Shown: positions 54,489 through 64,000 of the stretch, piece by piece | How positions within the stretch are numbered: the first letter of the stretch is position 1 | Layout of the letters: each line of letters starts with the position of its first letter | Assembly (NCBI GenBank): GCA_900547395.1 | Contig: URGP01000010.1 | Coordinates: forward strand, 1-64,000 | Source of the DNA: an uncultured Opitutales bacterium | GTDB taxonomy: Bacteria; Verrucomicrobiota; Verrucomicrobiia; Opitutales; Intestinicryptomonadaceae | DNA: 64,000 nucleotides | Reading direction: 5' to 3' | The notes under the pieces: generated by a model | Databases searched by the model: none | Told to the model about the DNA's origin: nothing | The model's input: only the letters and a program-made list of their open reading frames with translations | Translations under genes and position numbers: made by a program

Positions 54489-55220
54489 CTATTTTTTGTT
54501 TTCGCGCAAGTCCTGCGAGAGGGCTTCCTCAAAAGTAAATCCCGTCAAATTTTTGATTGCGTTTAGAATTTTGAAAAGTGCGGCGGTTGTGATTGCCATG
54601 CAGGGCAGTAGAACAACAAGGTATGAAATCCATGTCATTTGCCCGACTTGGCTGTTGAATTCTTCCGCGCTTGCGTTTTCGGTGTAAATCATTGCCGCGA
54701 GGAAAAACTGGATAATGCCGCTTGCGAAGAATGACGCCGATATTAGAATTGTCGCGCCTTTTAAGGCGTCGAAGAACTTTGCGGTGTTGTTTCTTTCTTT
54801 GAGAGCCGCCGCCACTTTTTTCGTGTCCAACAGGGTGTCGTTATAGATTAAGACTTTCACGAGGGGCTTTTTTGTGTATGCCGATATTAAGACTGCCAGA
54901 CCAAGTATCGCGGGAATGCCTGCCTCTTTTGCGATAATCCATTCGCGGGAAAGCTCGAAAAGCCCGATTGTGCCTGTCAAAAGCACGTTTAGTATGCCGA
55001 AAATCGAAAAAATGTTCCACTTTCCGCGCTTTGCCAAATCGTAAATCCCGTAAATGACGGGCAGGGCTATTGCGATTGCGAAAAAGTAAATCGGTTTTGC
55101 GCTTTCTTGTGAGACAATTCCCGCCGCAACGAGCCACTTTTGCGCCTTCATCAAAATGAGCGTCGGCAAAATTACGTTTACGCCCAGATTGAGCCAGATG
55201 TTTTCTTTGTTTTTAGGCAT
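54489..55220 (-). CDS. Multi-pass membrane protein, possibly VC0807-like
   Basis: A 243-residue protein with about six hydrophobic segments, starting WLNLGVNVILPTLILMKAQKW. Segments such as IYFFAIAIALPVIYGIYDLA and GTIGLFELSREWIIAKEAGIPAILGLAVLIS resemble the VC0807 family of unknown function, which is only a tentative match. The C-terminus is polar. It lies between the 79-residue membrane protein gene (1 nt apart) and metK (95 nt downstream) on the same strand. No catalytic motif is visible. Confidence 0.65.
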   Translation of the reverse strand: MPKNKENIWLNLGVNVILPTLILMKAQKWLVAAGIVSQESAKPIYFFAIAIALPVIYGIYDLAKRGKWNIFSIFGILNVLLTGTIGLFELSREWIIAKEAGIPAILGLAVLISAYTKKPLVKVLIYNDTLLDTKKVAAALKERNNTAKFFDALKGATILISASFFASGIIQFFLAAMIYTENASAEEFNSQVGQMTWISYLVVLLPCMAITTAALFKILNAIKNLTGFTFEEALSQDLRENKK

Positions 55221-55221
55221 T

Positions 55222-55461
55222 TTATCTGTACAAATTTACAAGCCCCATTAAGCCAAGAATGAGAAGAGGAATAATTGCCCAGATTATGCGTTTTGTCATG
55301 TAGCGGCGGTTGAAATCTTCGCGGCTTATGTCTATTTCGTTGCGGTAGTCCGAATAAAATTCCTCTTTCCCCTTTAAAATGTAGTAGAGGTTTGGAATTA
55401 GCGATAATGCCAGCAGGGCAAGCAGTATTAAAATCCAGGCGAAAGTTTCTTTTTCTTGCAT
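55222..55461 (-). CDS. Small two-helix membrane protein
   Basis: A 79-residue protein with hydrophobic segments at about 8-28 (FAWILILLALLALSLIPNLY) and 59-76 (IIWAIIPLLILGLMGLVNLY), joined by a charged loop. Its stop lies 1 nt before the start of the next membrane gene, so the two are coupled. A longer upstream frame overlapping it in another register is less likely, having no membrane pattern. Function unknown. Confidence 0.6.
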   Translation of the reverse strand: MQEKETFAWILILLALLALSLIPNLYYILKGKEEFYSDYRNEIDISREDFNRRYMTKRIIWAIIPLLILGLMGLVNLYR

Positions 55462-55521
55462 GATGTTTTTTTGGTAAAAGGCTATTTAGCGCGATAATTT
55501 TCAATTTATCAATATTTTATT

Positions 55522-55556
55522 CAAAAAAAGCGCGGACTTCTTTTGGAAATCCGCGC
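55522..55556 (-). terminator. Terminator of gdhA
   Basis: On the minus strand, a 10-bp stem with one G-U pair (55547-55556 with 55530-55539, GCGCGGA core) is followed by seven T, about 27 nt after the gdhA stop. Confidence 0.85.
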
Positions 55557-55582
55557 CAAATTTTTATTGAGTTAAGCTTAAA

Positions 55583-57091
<1,509 letters not shown>

Positions 57092-57184
57092 TTAATTTAA
57101 CGCGGGCTTCATCATAAATCTTGACGCGGCACGGGGGTTATGAAAAAATAAACCGCGCAAAATCGGTAAACTTTTTTAATTTTT

Positions 57185-57769
57185 ATGGAACACAAGGGCT
57201 TAATTTACACGCTTTCGGGAATCGCCGTTTTGGCGGTAATGATTGCGCTGATTGCTTTCGGGCTTGATTCGGGAGGTTCGCGCAATTTTGTTTTGGATTC
57301 TTTCCCAAGCGGTGCAAACGTATATTTGAACGGGAAGCCCGCGGGCAAGACCCCGCTTCTTCTCGATGCCGATTTTATGAGGCGAAACAAAATTTCAGGA
57401 TATGAAGAAGCTCCGCTTTTGCGTATTTTCACGCCAAACAAGAACGGCAGTCTTCTGATTTCTTCGGGGACGCCTAAAAATTCCCAAAAGCTTTTGTCTT
57501 CAACTTTTACGTTTGCCTTGCCCACAAAGCAGGGCGGAATTCCGCAAGTCTTTGAAAAGTCCGCGCCCGACGCTCCGCTTGAAGTCGCGCAAAAGGGCAT
57601 GGGGGCTTTCATTTACTTTGAAAAAACCGACAAAATGATAGTTGTTTTTGACTGCGGAAAAATGCCGCGCCTGTCTCCCGAGCAAAAGGAGAGGGCGAGC
57701 GTGATTTGGTTCGGCTCTGACGTTTCTTTGGGGACGATGTCGGAATACAAGTCGTTTAACAAAAGATAA
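57185..57769 (+). CDS. Membrane-anchored PEGA-domain-like protein
   Basis: A 194-residue protein with one N-terminal membrane segment (about residues 8-26, LSGIAVLAVMIALIAFGLD) followed by a PEGA-type beta domain, FVLDSFPSGANVYLNGKPAG then KTPLLLDAD, the family's 'P.gA.V.lnG...G.TP' pattern. The rest (about 80-194) is unassigned. PEGA domains sit outside the cytoplasm and are thought to contact envelope components. The gene stands alone, with no clear partner, before the beta-lactamase gene. A TTGACG about 60 nt upstream may be a -35 element. Confidence 0.7.
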   Translation: MEHKGLIYTLSGIAVLAVMIALIAFGLDSGGSRNFVLDSFPSGANVYLNGKPAGKTPLLLDADFMRRNKISGYEEAPLLRIFTPNKNGSLLISSGTPKNSQKLLSSTFTFALPTKQGGIPQVFEKSAPDAPLEVAQKGMGAFIYFEKTDKMIVVFDCGKMPRLSPEQKERASVIWFGSDVSLGTMSEYKSFNKR

Positions 57770-57858
57770 CGGATGTCTTGGCATATCTGCTGTTTTTCTG
57801 CGCGCGTGAAAATGTGCGCTGACGCTTTATTTTGTAAATCTTTCGTTTTTTGATTGCT

Positions 57859-58800
57859 ATGAAGAAAATAATTTTATGCATCGCGCTTTTCTCATGTTCT
57901 TTTGCGTTTGCTCAAAATCCTGTTTTGGAAATTGAAAAAACCATTGAAGGGAAGCGGGCTTCGGTGGGGGTTGCGGTCATATATAAAGACCAAGTCTTTA
58001 CGGTTAAAAACGAGGGGAAATATCCCATTATGAGCGTATTCAAATTCCATATTGCCGTCGCCGCGTTGAAGAAAATGGAAAACGACGGCATTGCGTTGGA
58101 AAGCAAAGTGTTTATTGAGCCGAAACAAATGCAAAAAGACACATGGAGCCCCATGCTAAAAAAATATCCCTTCGGGCGCATTAATGTGTCTTACGCGGAA
58201 ATATTGGAATATACAATATCGCATAGCGATAACAATACTTGTAATTGGCTCATAGATTTTGTCGGGGGCATCGGGGAAGTCGATTCTTTTGTAAAATCGC
58301 TCGGCATAGATGCGTTCAGTTTGTCAGAAACAGAACGGAGCATGGGTATGGACATATATAAAACATATAATAACTGGAGCACCCCGCTATCCATGTCGAA
58401 ATTTTTGCGCAAAGTATATGAGGGAAACGTCCTCTCCGAAAAGCATTTCTTGTTTTTGGAACGCGCCATGCTTAATTCCTCGTCAGGCAAAGACAAGCTG
58501 AAAGCGGGCTTGCCTGAATTTGTGCCGATAGCCCACAAAACGGGGCGCTCTTACAGGACTCCCGGGGGTGTGCGTATGTGCGATGCCGACGCGGGAGTCA
58601 TTTATCTTCCGAATGGAGAAAAATGTTATATAACGGTTTTTATAAAAGATTCCTTGGAGTCCGACGATGATAATGCAAAAATTATTGCGGACATTGCAAA
58701 GATAACTTATGAATTTTTGAAAAATCGACAGTCTTGCGGCATTGGCGCGGCGAGAAATTGCGACAATTCTTTGCGCATAAAATCATCGGAAAACAAATGA
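57859..58800 (+). CDS. Class A serine beta-lactamase, CfxA/CepA-like group
   Basis: A 313-residue exported enzyme. The signal peptide ends at about residue 18 (SCSFAFA). All class A motifs are visible: SVFK (Ser59, Lys62), SDN (123-125), a glutamate in SETERSM (157-159) in place of the usual ExxLN loop, and HKTG (about 225-228). The loop with YNNWSTPLSM is typical of the subclass found in Bacteroidota. Expected to hydrolyse cephalosporins or other beta-lactams in the periplasm; the spectrum cannot be judged. The last 25 residues form a non-conserved tail. Its stop overlaps the start of a broken DJ-1/PfpI gene (ATGA). Confidence 0.88.
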   Translation: MKKIILCIALFSCSFAFAQNPVLEIEKTIEGKRASVGVAVIYKDQVFTVKNEGKYPIMSVFKFHIAVAALKKMENDGIALESKVFIEPKQMQKDTWSPMLKKYPFGRINVSYAEILEYTISHSDNNTCNWLIDFVGGIGEVDSFVKSLGIDAFSLSETERSMGMDIYKTYNNWSTPLSMSKFLRKVYEGNVLSEKHFLFLERAMLNSSSGKDKLKAGLPEFVPIAHKTGRSYRTPGGVRMCDADAGVIYLPNGEKCYITVFIKDSLESDDDNAKIIADIAKITYEFLKNRQSCGIGAARNCDNSLRIKSSENK

Positions 58801-59430
58801 AAATATATCCTTTTGTCCAATTATGCGCCCACGAAACCGTGTATCTTTCGGAGGCGGTGGCTTCCGATGAATTTGCGCTGAAAGAGAAGCCGAAGTATGT
58901 TAACAAGGTTGTGGCACTTGCTTTGGAGCCCGTAAAATCAATCGGAGGGCTTTGCACTTTGCCTGATTATTCATTTGAAACAATGCAAGCGATTACGCGG
59001 CATTGGTGTTGATAGGCGGATCGGAGCGAGCCGATTGCTGAAAATGTCCTTTCCATCGTAAAGAGGGCGGTTGATGGCGGGAAAATTGTCGGGGCGATTT
59101 GCAATGCGGTTTCGTTCATGGCAAGGCATGGTTTTCTCAACAACATAAGGCATACGGGCAACGGATTGGAGCAACTGAAATTGTGGGGCGGCGTAAATTA
59201 TGCCAATTCCAATGGATATGTTTGTTTGCAGGCAGGTTCGACAAAACATAATAACGGCAAGCGGCTCAGTGTCGCTTGAATTTGCACAGGAACTTTTGCT
59301 TGTGCTTGAAAACGACACGCCGCGGTGCATCGAAATGTTTTATAAGTTCCATAAGCGGGGATTTTATTCCGAAAAACAGCTTTTAAACGCCGTGCTTGCC
59401 GCATTTTCAATGTTTTGTTCTGACAAATAA
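58797..59430 (+). pseudogene. DJ-1/PfpI family gene broken by three frameshifts
   Basis: The segment reads as a DJ-1/PfpI (type 1 glutamine amidotransferase-like) protein only if frames are joined. Frame 1 (from 58797) gives MKIYPFVQLCAHETVYLSEA to LPDYSFETMQA. Near 58990 the reading continues in another frame as DYAALVLIGGSE. Near 59024-59030 it shifts again to EPIAENVLSIVKRAVDGGKI, GAICNAVSFMARHGFLNN and RHTGNGLEQLKLW. Near 59229-59245 it shifts once more to NIITASGSVSLEFAQELLLV and LENDT. The nucleophile cysteine (AICNA) is still present. It begins by ATGA overlap with the beta-lactamase gene, showing that the pair was once an operon. Sequencing errors are an alternative explanation. Confidence 0.85.
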
Positions 59431-59492
59431 AAAGCTTGTGAATTGCGTTTTTTGAAGCTAAGTTTCCCATACAATATTAAATAGGGATTTTT

Positions 59493-60458
59493 ATGGGAAG
59501 ACTGTTTTTGGCATCGCTTTTATTTTTCGTTTATTCCGACATGTTTGCCGCGCGCTCGCAGGAGCCTGTCGTTATTACCACCTGCCGTTCGTTCGGCGCA
59601 AGGTGCGATGAGCAAAGCAAAATCGCATTGCAAAACCGCTTTAAGCCTGCCGGAGAGCAGAAATGCGGGGATTGCGACGACATCAACAAGGTTTGCGCGA
59701 ACGCCGTTTTGTCCTTTGACGGAATAATGCAGGGCGATGACGGCAAAATCGCGCTTGAAGCATTTTATCCCGACGGCAATAGCTACAAGTATTTTATTTT
59801 GTTTAATTTCAGGGAAAATGATTCTTCCGCCGCCGTGGAATATTGGGCGTCGAGTTCTGCGGATTTCAAACGCTCAACCTACGCAATCGCAATTTCCGAC
59901 GAGGACAAGGCGGGCTATGACGCGATATTTAAATCCGCAGAGATTGCCCCGAGCGTCATTCCCGCAATAATATATTCGCTTGCAAACGACATGTCTTTGA
60001 CCGACGAACCCCAGCTTGCCCGCAGGCAGTTCGACCTTGCCCTTTTGTCCATTTTGGAGGCTATGGGCGGCGGCATGAAAGGCTATGACACGGTTTTCGT
60101 GAAAAGCGATTCCTGGTTTGACATTTCAAAGCGCATGTCCGCGCTTAAAATTTTGCGCGACTATGTTTTGGATAATCCAAAGCTATTCAACATAAATCCC
60201 GCGCTTGACGCGGAGGGCAGAGATTTCGCCTATTACATGAAGAAGTTTTCCGATGAATATGCCGCCCGCACAAGGGAGCAGTTCAGGCTTGAATGCAAGG
60301 ATTTCAATGAGGCGGAAAGCCCGATTTTGGACGAAGATGCCCTGAAAAAGGCGGAGAGCTTTTCAAAGGCTTTTTCTTGCAAAAAAAATTCGCAAAGCGG
60401 GAAAGAGTCGAGATTTAAGTCTTTGCGCCTTAAAAAGCCCAAGTCCCGCAGGCGTTAG
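59493..60458 (+). CDS. Secreted protein of unknown function
   Basis: A 321-residue protein with a probable signal peptide (GRLFLASLLFFVYSDMFAA, cleavage near residue 20). Four or five cysteines lie close together early in the mature part (TTCRSFGARC, EQKCGDCDDINKVC), which may form disulfides or bind metal. The centre is mixed helix and strand, and the C-terminus ends in a basic Lys/Arg-rich tail. I do not recognise the family. Its stop overlaps by four bases the stop of the convergent small gene on the other strand. Confidence 0.65.
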   Translation: MGRLFLASLLFFVYSDMFAARSQEPVVITTCRSFGARCDEQSKIALQNRFKPAGEQKCGDCDDINKVCANAVLSFDGIMQGDDGKIALEAFYPDGNSYKYFILFNFRENDSSAAVEYWASSSADFKRSTYAIAISDEDKAGYDAIFKSAEIAPSVIPAIIYSLANDMSLTDEPQLARRQFDLALLSILEAMGGGMKGYDTVFVKSDSWFDISKRMSALKILRDYVLDNPKLFNINPALDAEGRDFAYYMKKFSDEYAARTREQFRLECKDFNEAESPILDEDALKKAESFSKAFSCKKNSQSGKESRFKSLRLKKPKSRRR

Positions 60459-60703
60459 AAAAGTGCCAAAATAAACAGCACAAACAAAATCAAAATTCCG
60501 AGACAGCAGTTGTTGCAGCCGTTCTGCGGATATGTGTAAACAAAGGGCGGAGTTCGCCCCGCATTTCTTGGATTTTTGCGTCTTGGCGAATGTTCAAAAA
60601 CGTCGTTTTCGTTCGGGCTAGGCGTGTTTATTTCAACTGCGTCCAATTCCACAATGTCCGGAGTTTTGTCGGACGGCATTTTTTGAATGTCTCCATTATC
60701 CAT
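60455..60703 (-). CDS. Small tail-anchored membrane protein
   Basis: An 82-residue protein. The first 60 residues are polar, with an acidic stretch and an Arg/Lys cluster (HSPRRKNPRNAGR), followed by a Cys-containing turn (NGCNNCCLG) and a C-terminal hydrophobic segment, GILILFVLFILALF. It therefore looks tail-anchored, and the cysteines could be lipid-modified or metal-binding. It is divergent from the large EF-hand protein gene (48 bp) and convergent, with stop overlap, with the secreted protein gene. Function unknown. Confidence 0.55.
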   Translation of the reverse strand: MDNGDIQKMPSDKTPDIVELDAVEINTPSPNENDVFEHSPRRKNPRNAGRTPPFVYTYPQNGCNNCCLGILILFVLFILALF

Positions 60704-60751
60704 AATAAAAATATGCTATAACAATAAATTTCTCTTGCAAAGGATTTTCTT

Positions 60752-62950
60752 ATGAAATTCAATGTGCCTGAAATGAAAACTGAACACAAATGGTCATTCT
60801 TTAAGGCGGGGGGAATTTATCAAGTTGAGTTTAATTCGGGAGCGGACATTGCCAACATTCGCTTTCTCGACCAAAAGTTGTGGGCGGCTCTGGCTTGTCC
60901 AACGCGCGGAGTTCATTTTGACTTTGCCACTTTGGACATGCTCGACACCGATAAGGACGGGCGCATACGCAGTCCCGAAATAATCGAGGCTTGCGAGTGG
61001 GCTTGCGCAATGTTGAAAAATCCCGACACCCTCATGGCGGGTTCGGACAATTTGAAAATATCCGACATCAAAGACGACACGGAAGACGGCAAAGTTTTGA
61101 TTTCAACTGCCAAAGAAGTCTTGAAAAACTTGAAAAAGCCCGACGCAGATTCGATTTCCGTAAAAGATTTTGACGACAAGAGCGCGGTATTTGCAAAAAC
61201 GCCTTTCAATGCCGACGGGGTTATCACGCTTCTTAGCGCGGAAAGCGAAGACTTGAAAAACACAATATCGTCCGTAATGAAAGTCGCAGGGAGCGTAAAG
61301 GACCGCTCGGGAGAAGACGGCATAAACGCGGATTTGATAAACCGATTTTTTGATAAGCTGAATGCCTATTGCGCATGGAAGTCGGAATCGGAACAAAATA
61401 AAGATAAAATTTTCTTTTTGGGAGATGACACCGCCGCCGCATTCGACGCCTTTTTTGCAGTCTCTTCAAAGATTGACGACTATTTTACGCGCGCTTCCAT
61501 TCTCGCCTACGGCAATGCCTCTGCTGATTTGGTAAACGCCACAAGGGAAAATTTCGCCGAAATTTTAAAGGGAGACGTTTCTTCAAATAACGAGCTTTTG
61601 GCGGCATTGCCTATTGTGAAAATTGCAAGCCCCGATGAAATTTGTTTTGGCGGCGAAGAAAACCCTGCATGGAAAGCGAAAATAAAATTGTTTAAAACTT
61701 CGGTTTTGGAAAAAATGCAAATTCCATCCGATTCGCTTTCCTTTGAAAACTGGAATAAAATCAAGGCGGCGTTTGCTCCATATGCGGCTTGGATTTCATC
61801 GAAGTCCGACGGCGGAATTTCCGATTTGGGAGAGGCTGAAATTAAACGGCTTTCGGAGCCGTCCCAAAAAGGCGCTCTTTTTGATTTAATCGCAAAAGAC
61901 GAAGCCTTGAAGTATGCGGTTGACAACATTGAACGCCTTGAAAAGCTTGTGCGCTTAAACCGCGATTTGCTGGAGCTTTTGACAAACTTCGTAAGTTTTA
62001 AGTCTTTTTATACCCGCAAGGGCAAGGCAATGTTCCAAGTTGGTGAACTTTTCATCGACCAGCGCGTTTGCGAACTTTGCATAAGGGTTGACGACGCGGG
62101 CAGGCATGCCGCTCTTTCGCCGCTTTCTTACACCTATTTGATATATTGCGACTGCAAGCGCAAGGGAGAAACCCCGTTTACGGTGGTTGCGGCTGTAACT
62201 TCGGGCGATTGCGACAATCTTTTGGTTGGCAGAAACGGCATATTCTTTGACCGTGACGGCAAGGATTGGGACGCAACCATTACGAAAATCGTGCAAAATC
62301 CGATAAGCGTGCGTCAGGCTTTCTGGTCTCCGTACAAGCGTTTTGCGGCCTGGGTTGGCGATTTAATTGCAAAGCGGGCGAGCGCGGCAGACGCAAACGC
62401 GATGTCTTCCATGACTTCCGCAACCGAAAAAAACGCCGCGCCCAAAAAGCTTGATATCGGCACTCTCGCCGCAATCGGCGTAGCAATCGGCGGCATTACC
62501 ACCACAATAAGCGCGATTTTGATAGCGTTGGGCGGCATTGGCATGGTCAAACTGCCTCTTTACATAGTCGGGGCGATATTGCTTATTTCGCTGCCTTCCA
62601 TGGTGCTTGCAAGCTTGAAGCTTAAAAAGCGCAACTTGGGACCGCTTCTCGACGCAAATTCATGGGCTGTAAACACCCGCGCGAAAATGAATTTGGTTCT
62701 TGGCGCGACTCTCACTTCAAGCGCGCATTTGCCAAAAGGTTCGCGCAAGTGCTTGAAAGATCCCTTTGCCCAAAAGCGAAATTATGCGTTGCCGATTATC
62801 TTCATACTGATTTTGGCATCTTCAATCGTCGGGGCATGCTTGCAGGCGGGAGTGATTAAAAATCCTTTTGAAAAGCCTGCGGAAGAGCAAAAGTCCGAAC
62901 AGGTTGCGCCTTCGACCGATGCAGGGCAGACTGCCGAAAAGGTAAAATAG
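60752..62950 (+). CDS. Large membrane protein with an EF-hand motif, unknown function
   Basis: A 732-residue protein that I do not recognise. Near the N-terminus the segment DTDKDGRIRSPEI (about residues 68-80) is a canonical EF-hand calcium loop following a helix; a second loop was not found. Residues about 100-550 are mostly helical and soluble. Then come three hydrophobic segments: about 571-592 (LAAIGVAIGGITTTISAILI), 599-622 (LYIVGAILLISLPSMVLASL) and 678-698 (ALPIIFILILASSIVGACLQ). The C-terminal tail is Glu/Ser-rich. No signal peptide is seen, so the large N-terminal part is probably cytoplasmic. A bidirectional terminator follows. Confidence 0.75.
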   Translation: MKFNVPEMKTEHKWSFFKAGGIYQVEFNSGADIANIRFLDQKLWAALACPTRGVHFDFATLDMLDTDKDGRIRSPEIIEACEWACAMLKNPDTLMAGSDNLKISDIKDDTEDGKVLISTAKEVLKNLKKPDADSISVKDFDDKSAVFAKTPFNADGVITLLSAESEDLKNTISSVMKVAGSVKDRSGEDGINADLINRFFDKLNAYCAWKSESEQNKDKIFFLGDDTAAAFDAFFAVSSKIDDYFTRASILAYGNASADLVNATRENFAEILKGDVSSNNELLAALPIVKIASPDEICFGGEENPAWKAKIKLFKTSVLEKMQIPSDSLSFENWNKIKAAFAPYAAWISSKSDGGISDLGEAEIKRLSEPSQKGALFDLIAKDEALKYAVDNIERLEKLVRLNRDLLELLTNFVSFKSFYTRKGKAMFQVGELFIDQRVCELCIRVDDAGRHAALSPLSYTYLIYCDCKRKGETPFTVVAAVTSGDCDNLLVGRNGIFFDRDGKDWDATITKIVQNPISVRQAFWSPYKRFAAWVGDLIAKRASAADANAMSSMTSATEKNAAPKKLDIGTLAAIGVAIGGITTTISAILIALGGIGMVKLPLYIVGAILLISLPSMVLASLKLKKRNLGPLLDANSWAVNTRAKMNLVLGATLTSSAHLPKGSRKCLKDPFAQKRNYALPIIFILILASSIVGACLQAGVIKNPFEKPAEEQKSEQVAPSTDAGQTAEKVK

Positions 62951-62976
62951 GGCGCAGTTTAGATTTTAAGACGCAA

Positions 62977-63011
62977 AAAAAACCTGCAAATTTTTCATTT
63001 GCAGGTTTTTT
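62977..63011. terminator. Bidirectional terminator between the EF-hand protein gene and tpiA
   Basis: A perfect 15-bp inverted repeat (62977-62991 with 62997-63011, core CCTGCAAAT/ATTTGCAGG) with a 5-nt loop, an A run on one side and a T run on the other, placed between convergent genes. Confidence 0.9.
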
Positions 63012-63029
63012 GTTTTATTTAAATCTTTA

Positions 63030-63797
63030 TTAGGCAAGTTTTACTGCGGAGTTTACCAAAGCGGCAAATGAATCAGCCTTGAGAGCCGCGCCGCCAATCA
63101 AACCGCCGTCAATGTCCTTTTGAGCCAGCAATTCGTCTGCATTTTCGGGTTTCATTGAACCGCCGTAGAGAATTTGGATTTTTTCCGCGACGTTTTCGCC
63201 GAACATTCCCGCCAAAACCTTGCGGATTTCTGCGTGGACTTCCTGCGCCATTGCGGGAGTTGCGGTTTTGCCTGTGCCGATTGCCCAAACGGGTTCGTAG
63301 GCGATAACAACCTTCAAGGCTTCTTCCGCTGTCAAGCCGTCAAGACCGCCCTTTGTCTGGGTCGAAACAACTTCGATGGTTTTGTTGGCTTCGCGTTCTT
63401 CCAATGTTTCGCCGACGCACAAAATCGGCTTTAAGGAAGATGCAACTGCGGCTTTTACCTTCTTGTTTATGAGGCAGTCGCATTCCTTGAAATACTGGCG
63501 GCGTTCGCTGTGCCCCAAGATGACGTATGCGCAGTGCAGTTCGCGCAACATTGCGGCCGAGATTTCGCCTGTGAACGCGCCGCTTTTTTCAAAGTGCATG
63601 TTTTGCGCGCCGAGCTTTACGTTCGAGCCTTCGATGATTTTTTCGACCGTTTCCAAAGAGGTGAATGTCGGGCAAATAGCAATGTCAACATTGCTTATGT
63701 TGCCGACTGCTTCCACGACGCCCTGCGCGAGTGCTGCCGCTTCGGAAGAAGTCTTGTTCATTTTCCAGTTGCCTGCGATAAAATATCTGCGTGACAT
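63030..63797 (-). CDS. tpiA: Triosephosphate isomerase TpiA
   Basis: A 255-residue glycolytic enzyme interconverting dihydroxyacetone phosphate and glyceraldehyde 3-phosphate. [13 protein letters not shown] includes the substrate-binding Lys, [16 protein letters not shown] has the catalytic His, and [20 protein letters not shown] has the catalytic Glu and the mobile loop. [20 protein letters not shown] is the phosphate-binding end. Normal length. It lies 27 nt downstream of the pgk stop on the same strand, a typical glycolytic pair. Confidence 0.98.
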   Translation of the reverse strand: MSRRYFIAGNWKMNKTSSEAAALAQGVVEAVGNISNVDIAICPTFTSLETVEKIIEGSNVKLGAQNMHFEKSGAFTGEISAAMLRELHCAYVILGHSERRQYFKECDCLINKKVKAAVASSLKPILCVGETLEEREANKTIEVVSTQTKGGLDGLTAEEALKVVIAYEPVWAIGTGKTATPAMAQEVHAEIRKVLAGMFGENVAEKIQILYGGSMKPENADELLAQKDIDGGLIGGAALKADSFAALVNSAVKLA

Positions 63798-63824
63798 TTT
63801 TAAACTTTCTTTTTTCGGGTTAAA

Positions 63825-64000
63825 TTATTTGTCGTTTAGGGAAACAACGCCGGGCAATTCCTTGCCTTCGAGGAATTCCAAGCTTGCACCGCCGCCCGTT
63901 GAAACGTGCGACATTTTCGGAGCGAGTCCGCTCTTGTTTACCGCCGCGACGCTGTCGCCGCCGCCGATAATCGAGATGCCGCCGTTTGCCTTGACTTCTG
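63825..64000 (-). CDS. pgk: Phosphoglycerate kinase Pgk, C-terminal fragment (window edge)
   Basis: Only the last 57 codons and the stop lie in the window; the gene continues beyond position 64000. The visible end includes [38 protein letters not shown] and a final VVSLNDK, the typical C-terminus with the nucleotide-binding GGG.S segments. Pgk makes ATP from 1,3-bisphosphoglycerate. It is upstream of tpiA in the same direction. Confidence 0.93.
   Translation of the reverse strand, partial: EVKANGGISIIGGGDSVAAVNKSGLAPKMSHVSTGGGASLEFLEGKELPGVVSLNDK

Noticed and set aside
55013..55020. TGTTCCAC as a fourth parS site
   Set aside because: Only the left half matches; the right half is TTTCCGCG, so there is no palindrome.
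59493..60458. Secreted protein as part of the beta-lactamase unit
   Set aside because: It lies 62 bp after the pseudogene, with no coupling and no related motif, so a functional link is not supported.

Overview
The window looks like the chromosome of a Gram-negative bacterium of the Verrucomicrobiota, most likely an Opitutales-type lineage. This assignment is an inference from gene content, not from a marker tree. The supporting signs are KdsA (Kdo for lipopolysaccharide), a Tat-exported Gfo/Idh/MocA oxidoreductase, several lipoproteins, and A-rich, mostly Shine-Dalgarno-less leaders. There is no rRNA, tRNA, CRISPR array, transposase or prophage in the window. Almost everything is single-copy housekeeping DNA, with one clear foreign cassette and a few accessory patches.

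Layout. 0.27-4.8 kb: a leftward run of a degenerate DUF255-like protein, rsmE, a stand-alone coaC and a secreted helical-repeat protein. 4.9-7.5 kb: a rightward sulfonate/nitrate/taurine-type ABC importer (ssuA-ssuB-ssuC). 7.6-12.1 kb: an orphan SpoIIE-type phosphatase, a Tat oxidoreductase and an SGNH esterase fused to an apparently dead alpha/beta-hydrolase. 12.1-14.7 kb: an A/T-rich restriction-modification cassette, a TdeIII-like nuclease followed by two DNA methyltransferases of different classes, inserted 18 bp downstream of recA. 14.8-20.3 kb: recA, nadA, priA, a rhodanese lipoprotein, rpmI and rplT. 20.5-29.7 kb: a Wza-like export protein and a Wzc-like tyrosine kinase with a tyrosine/glycine-rich N-terminus, then a substrate-binding-type lipoprotein, comEC, tilS and ftsH. 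29.9-38.8 kb: hisC-corC-dnaE leftward, an rmlD-like reductase, pyrG. 39-44 kb: rpsU, zupT, ndk, rsmG, kdsA and a basic/acidic protein of unknown function.

44-47 kb is the most distinctive stretch. A 1.2-kb A/T-rich non-coding segment carries two perfect copies of an 18-bp palindrome matching the bacterial centromere site parS, and a third copy lies inside mnmG, in a loop that appears longer than usual. The nearby rsmG fits an origin-proximal location, but parA/parB are not in the window.

47-64 kb: a TIM-barrel isomerase, ybeY, recO, two membrane ORFans, an ICMT-like methyltransferase, ahcY-metK with two membrane proteins, gdhA, a PEGA-type protein, a class A beta-lactamase coupled to a frameshifted DJ-1/PfpI gene, several unknown proteins including a 732-residue EF-hand membrane protein, and tpiA-pgk (pgk cut by the window end).

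How the parts relate. MetK and AhcY supply and recycle S-adenosylmethionine, which the two DNA methyltransferases, RsmE, RsmG and the ICMT-like enzyme consume. RecA, PriA, RecO and DnaE form the replication/repair set. TpiA/Pgk (glycolysis) and GdhA (nitrogen assimilation) represent core carbon and nitrogen metabolism. Many genes are tightly packed with 1-14 nt overlaps. Two genes begin only 2-7 nt after a terminator-like hairpin, which suggests very short leaders or expression by read-through.
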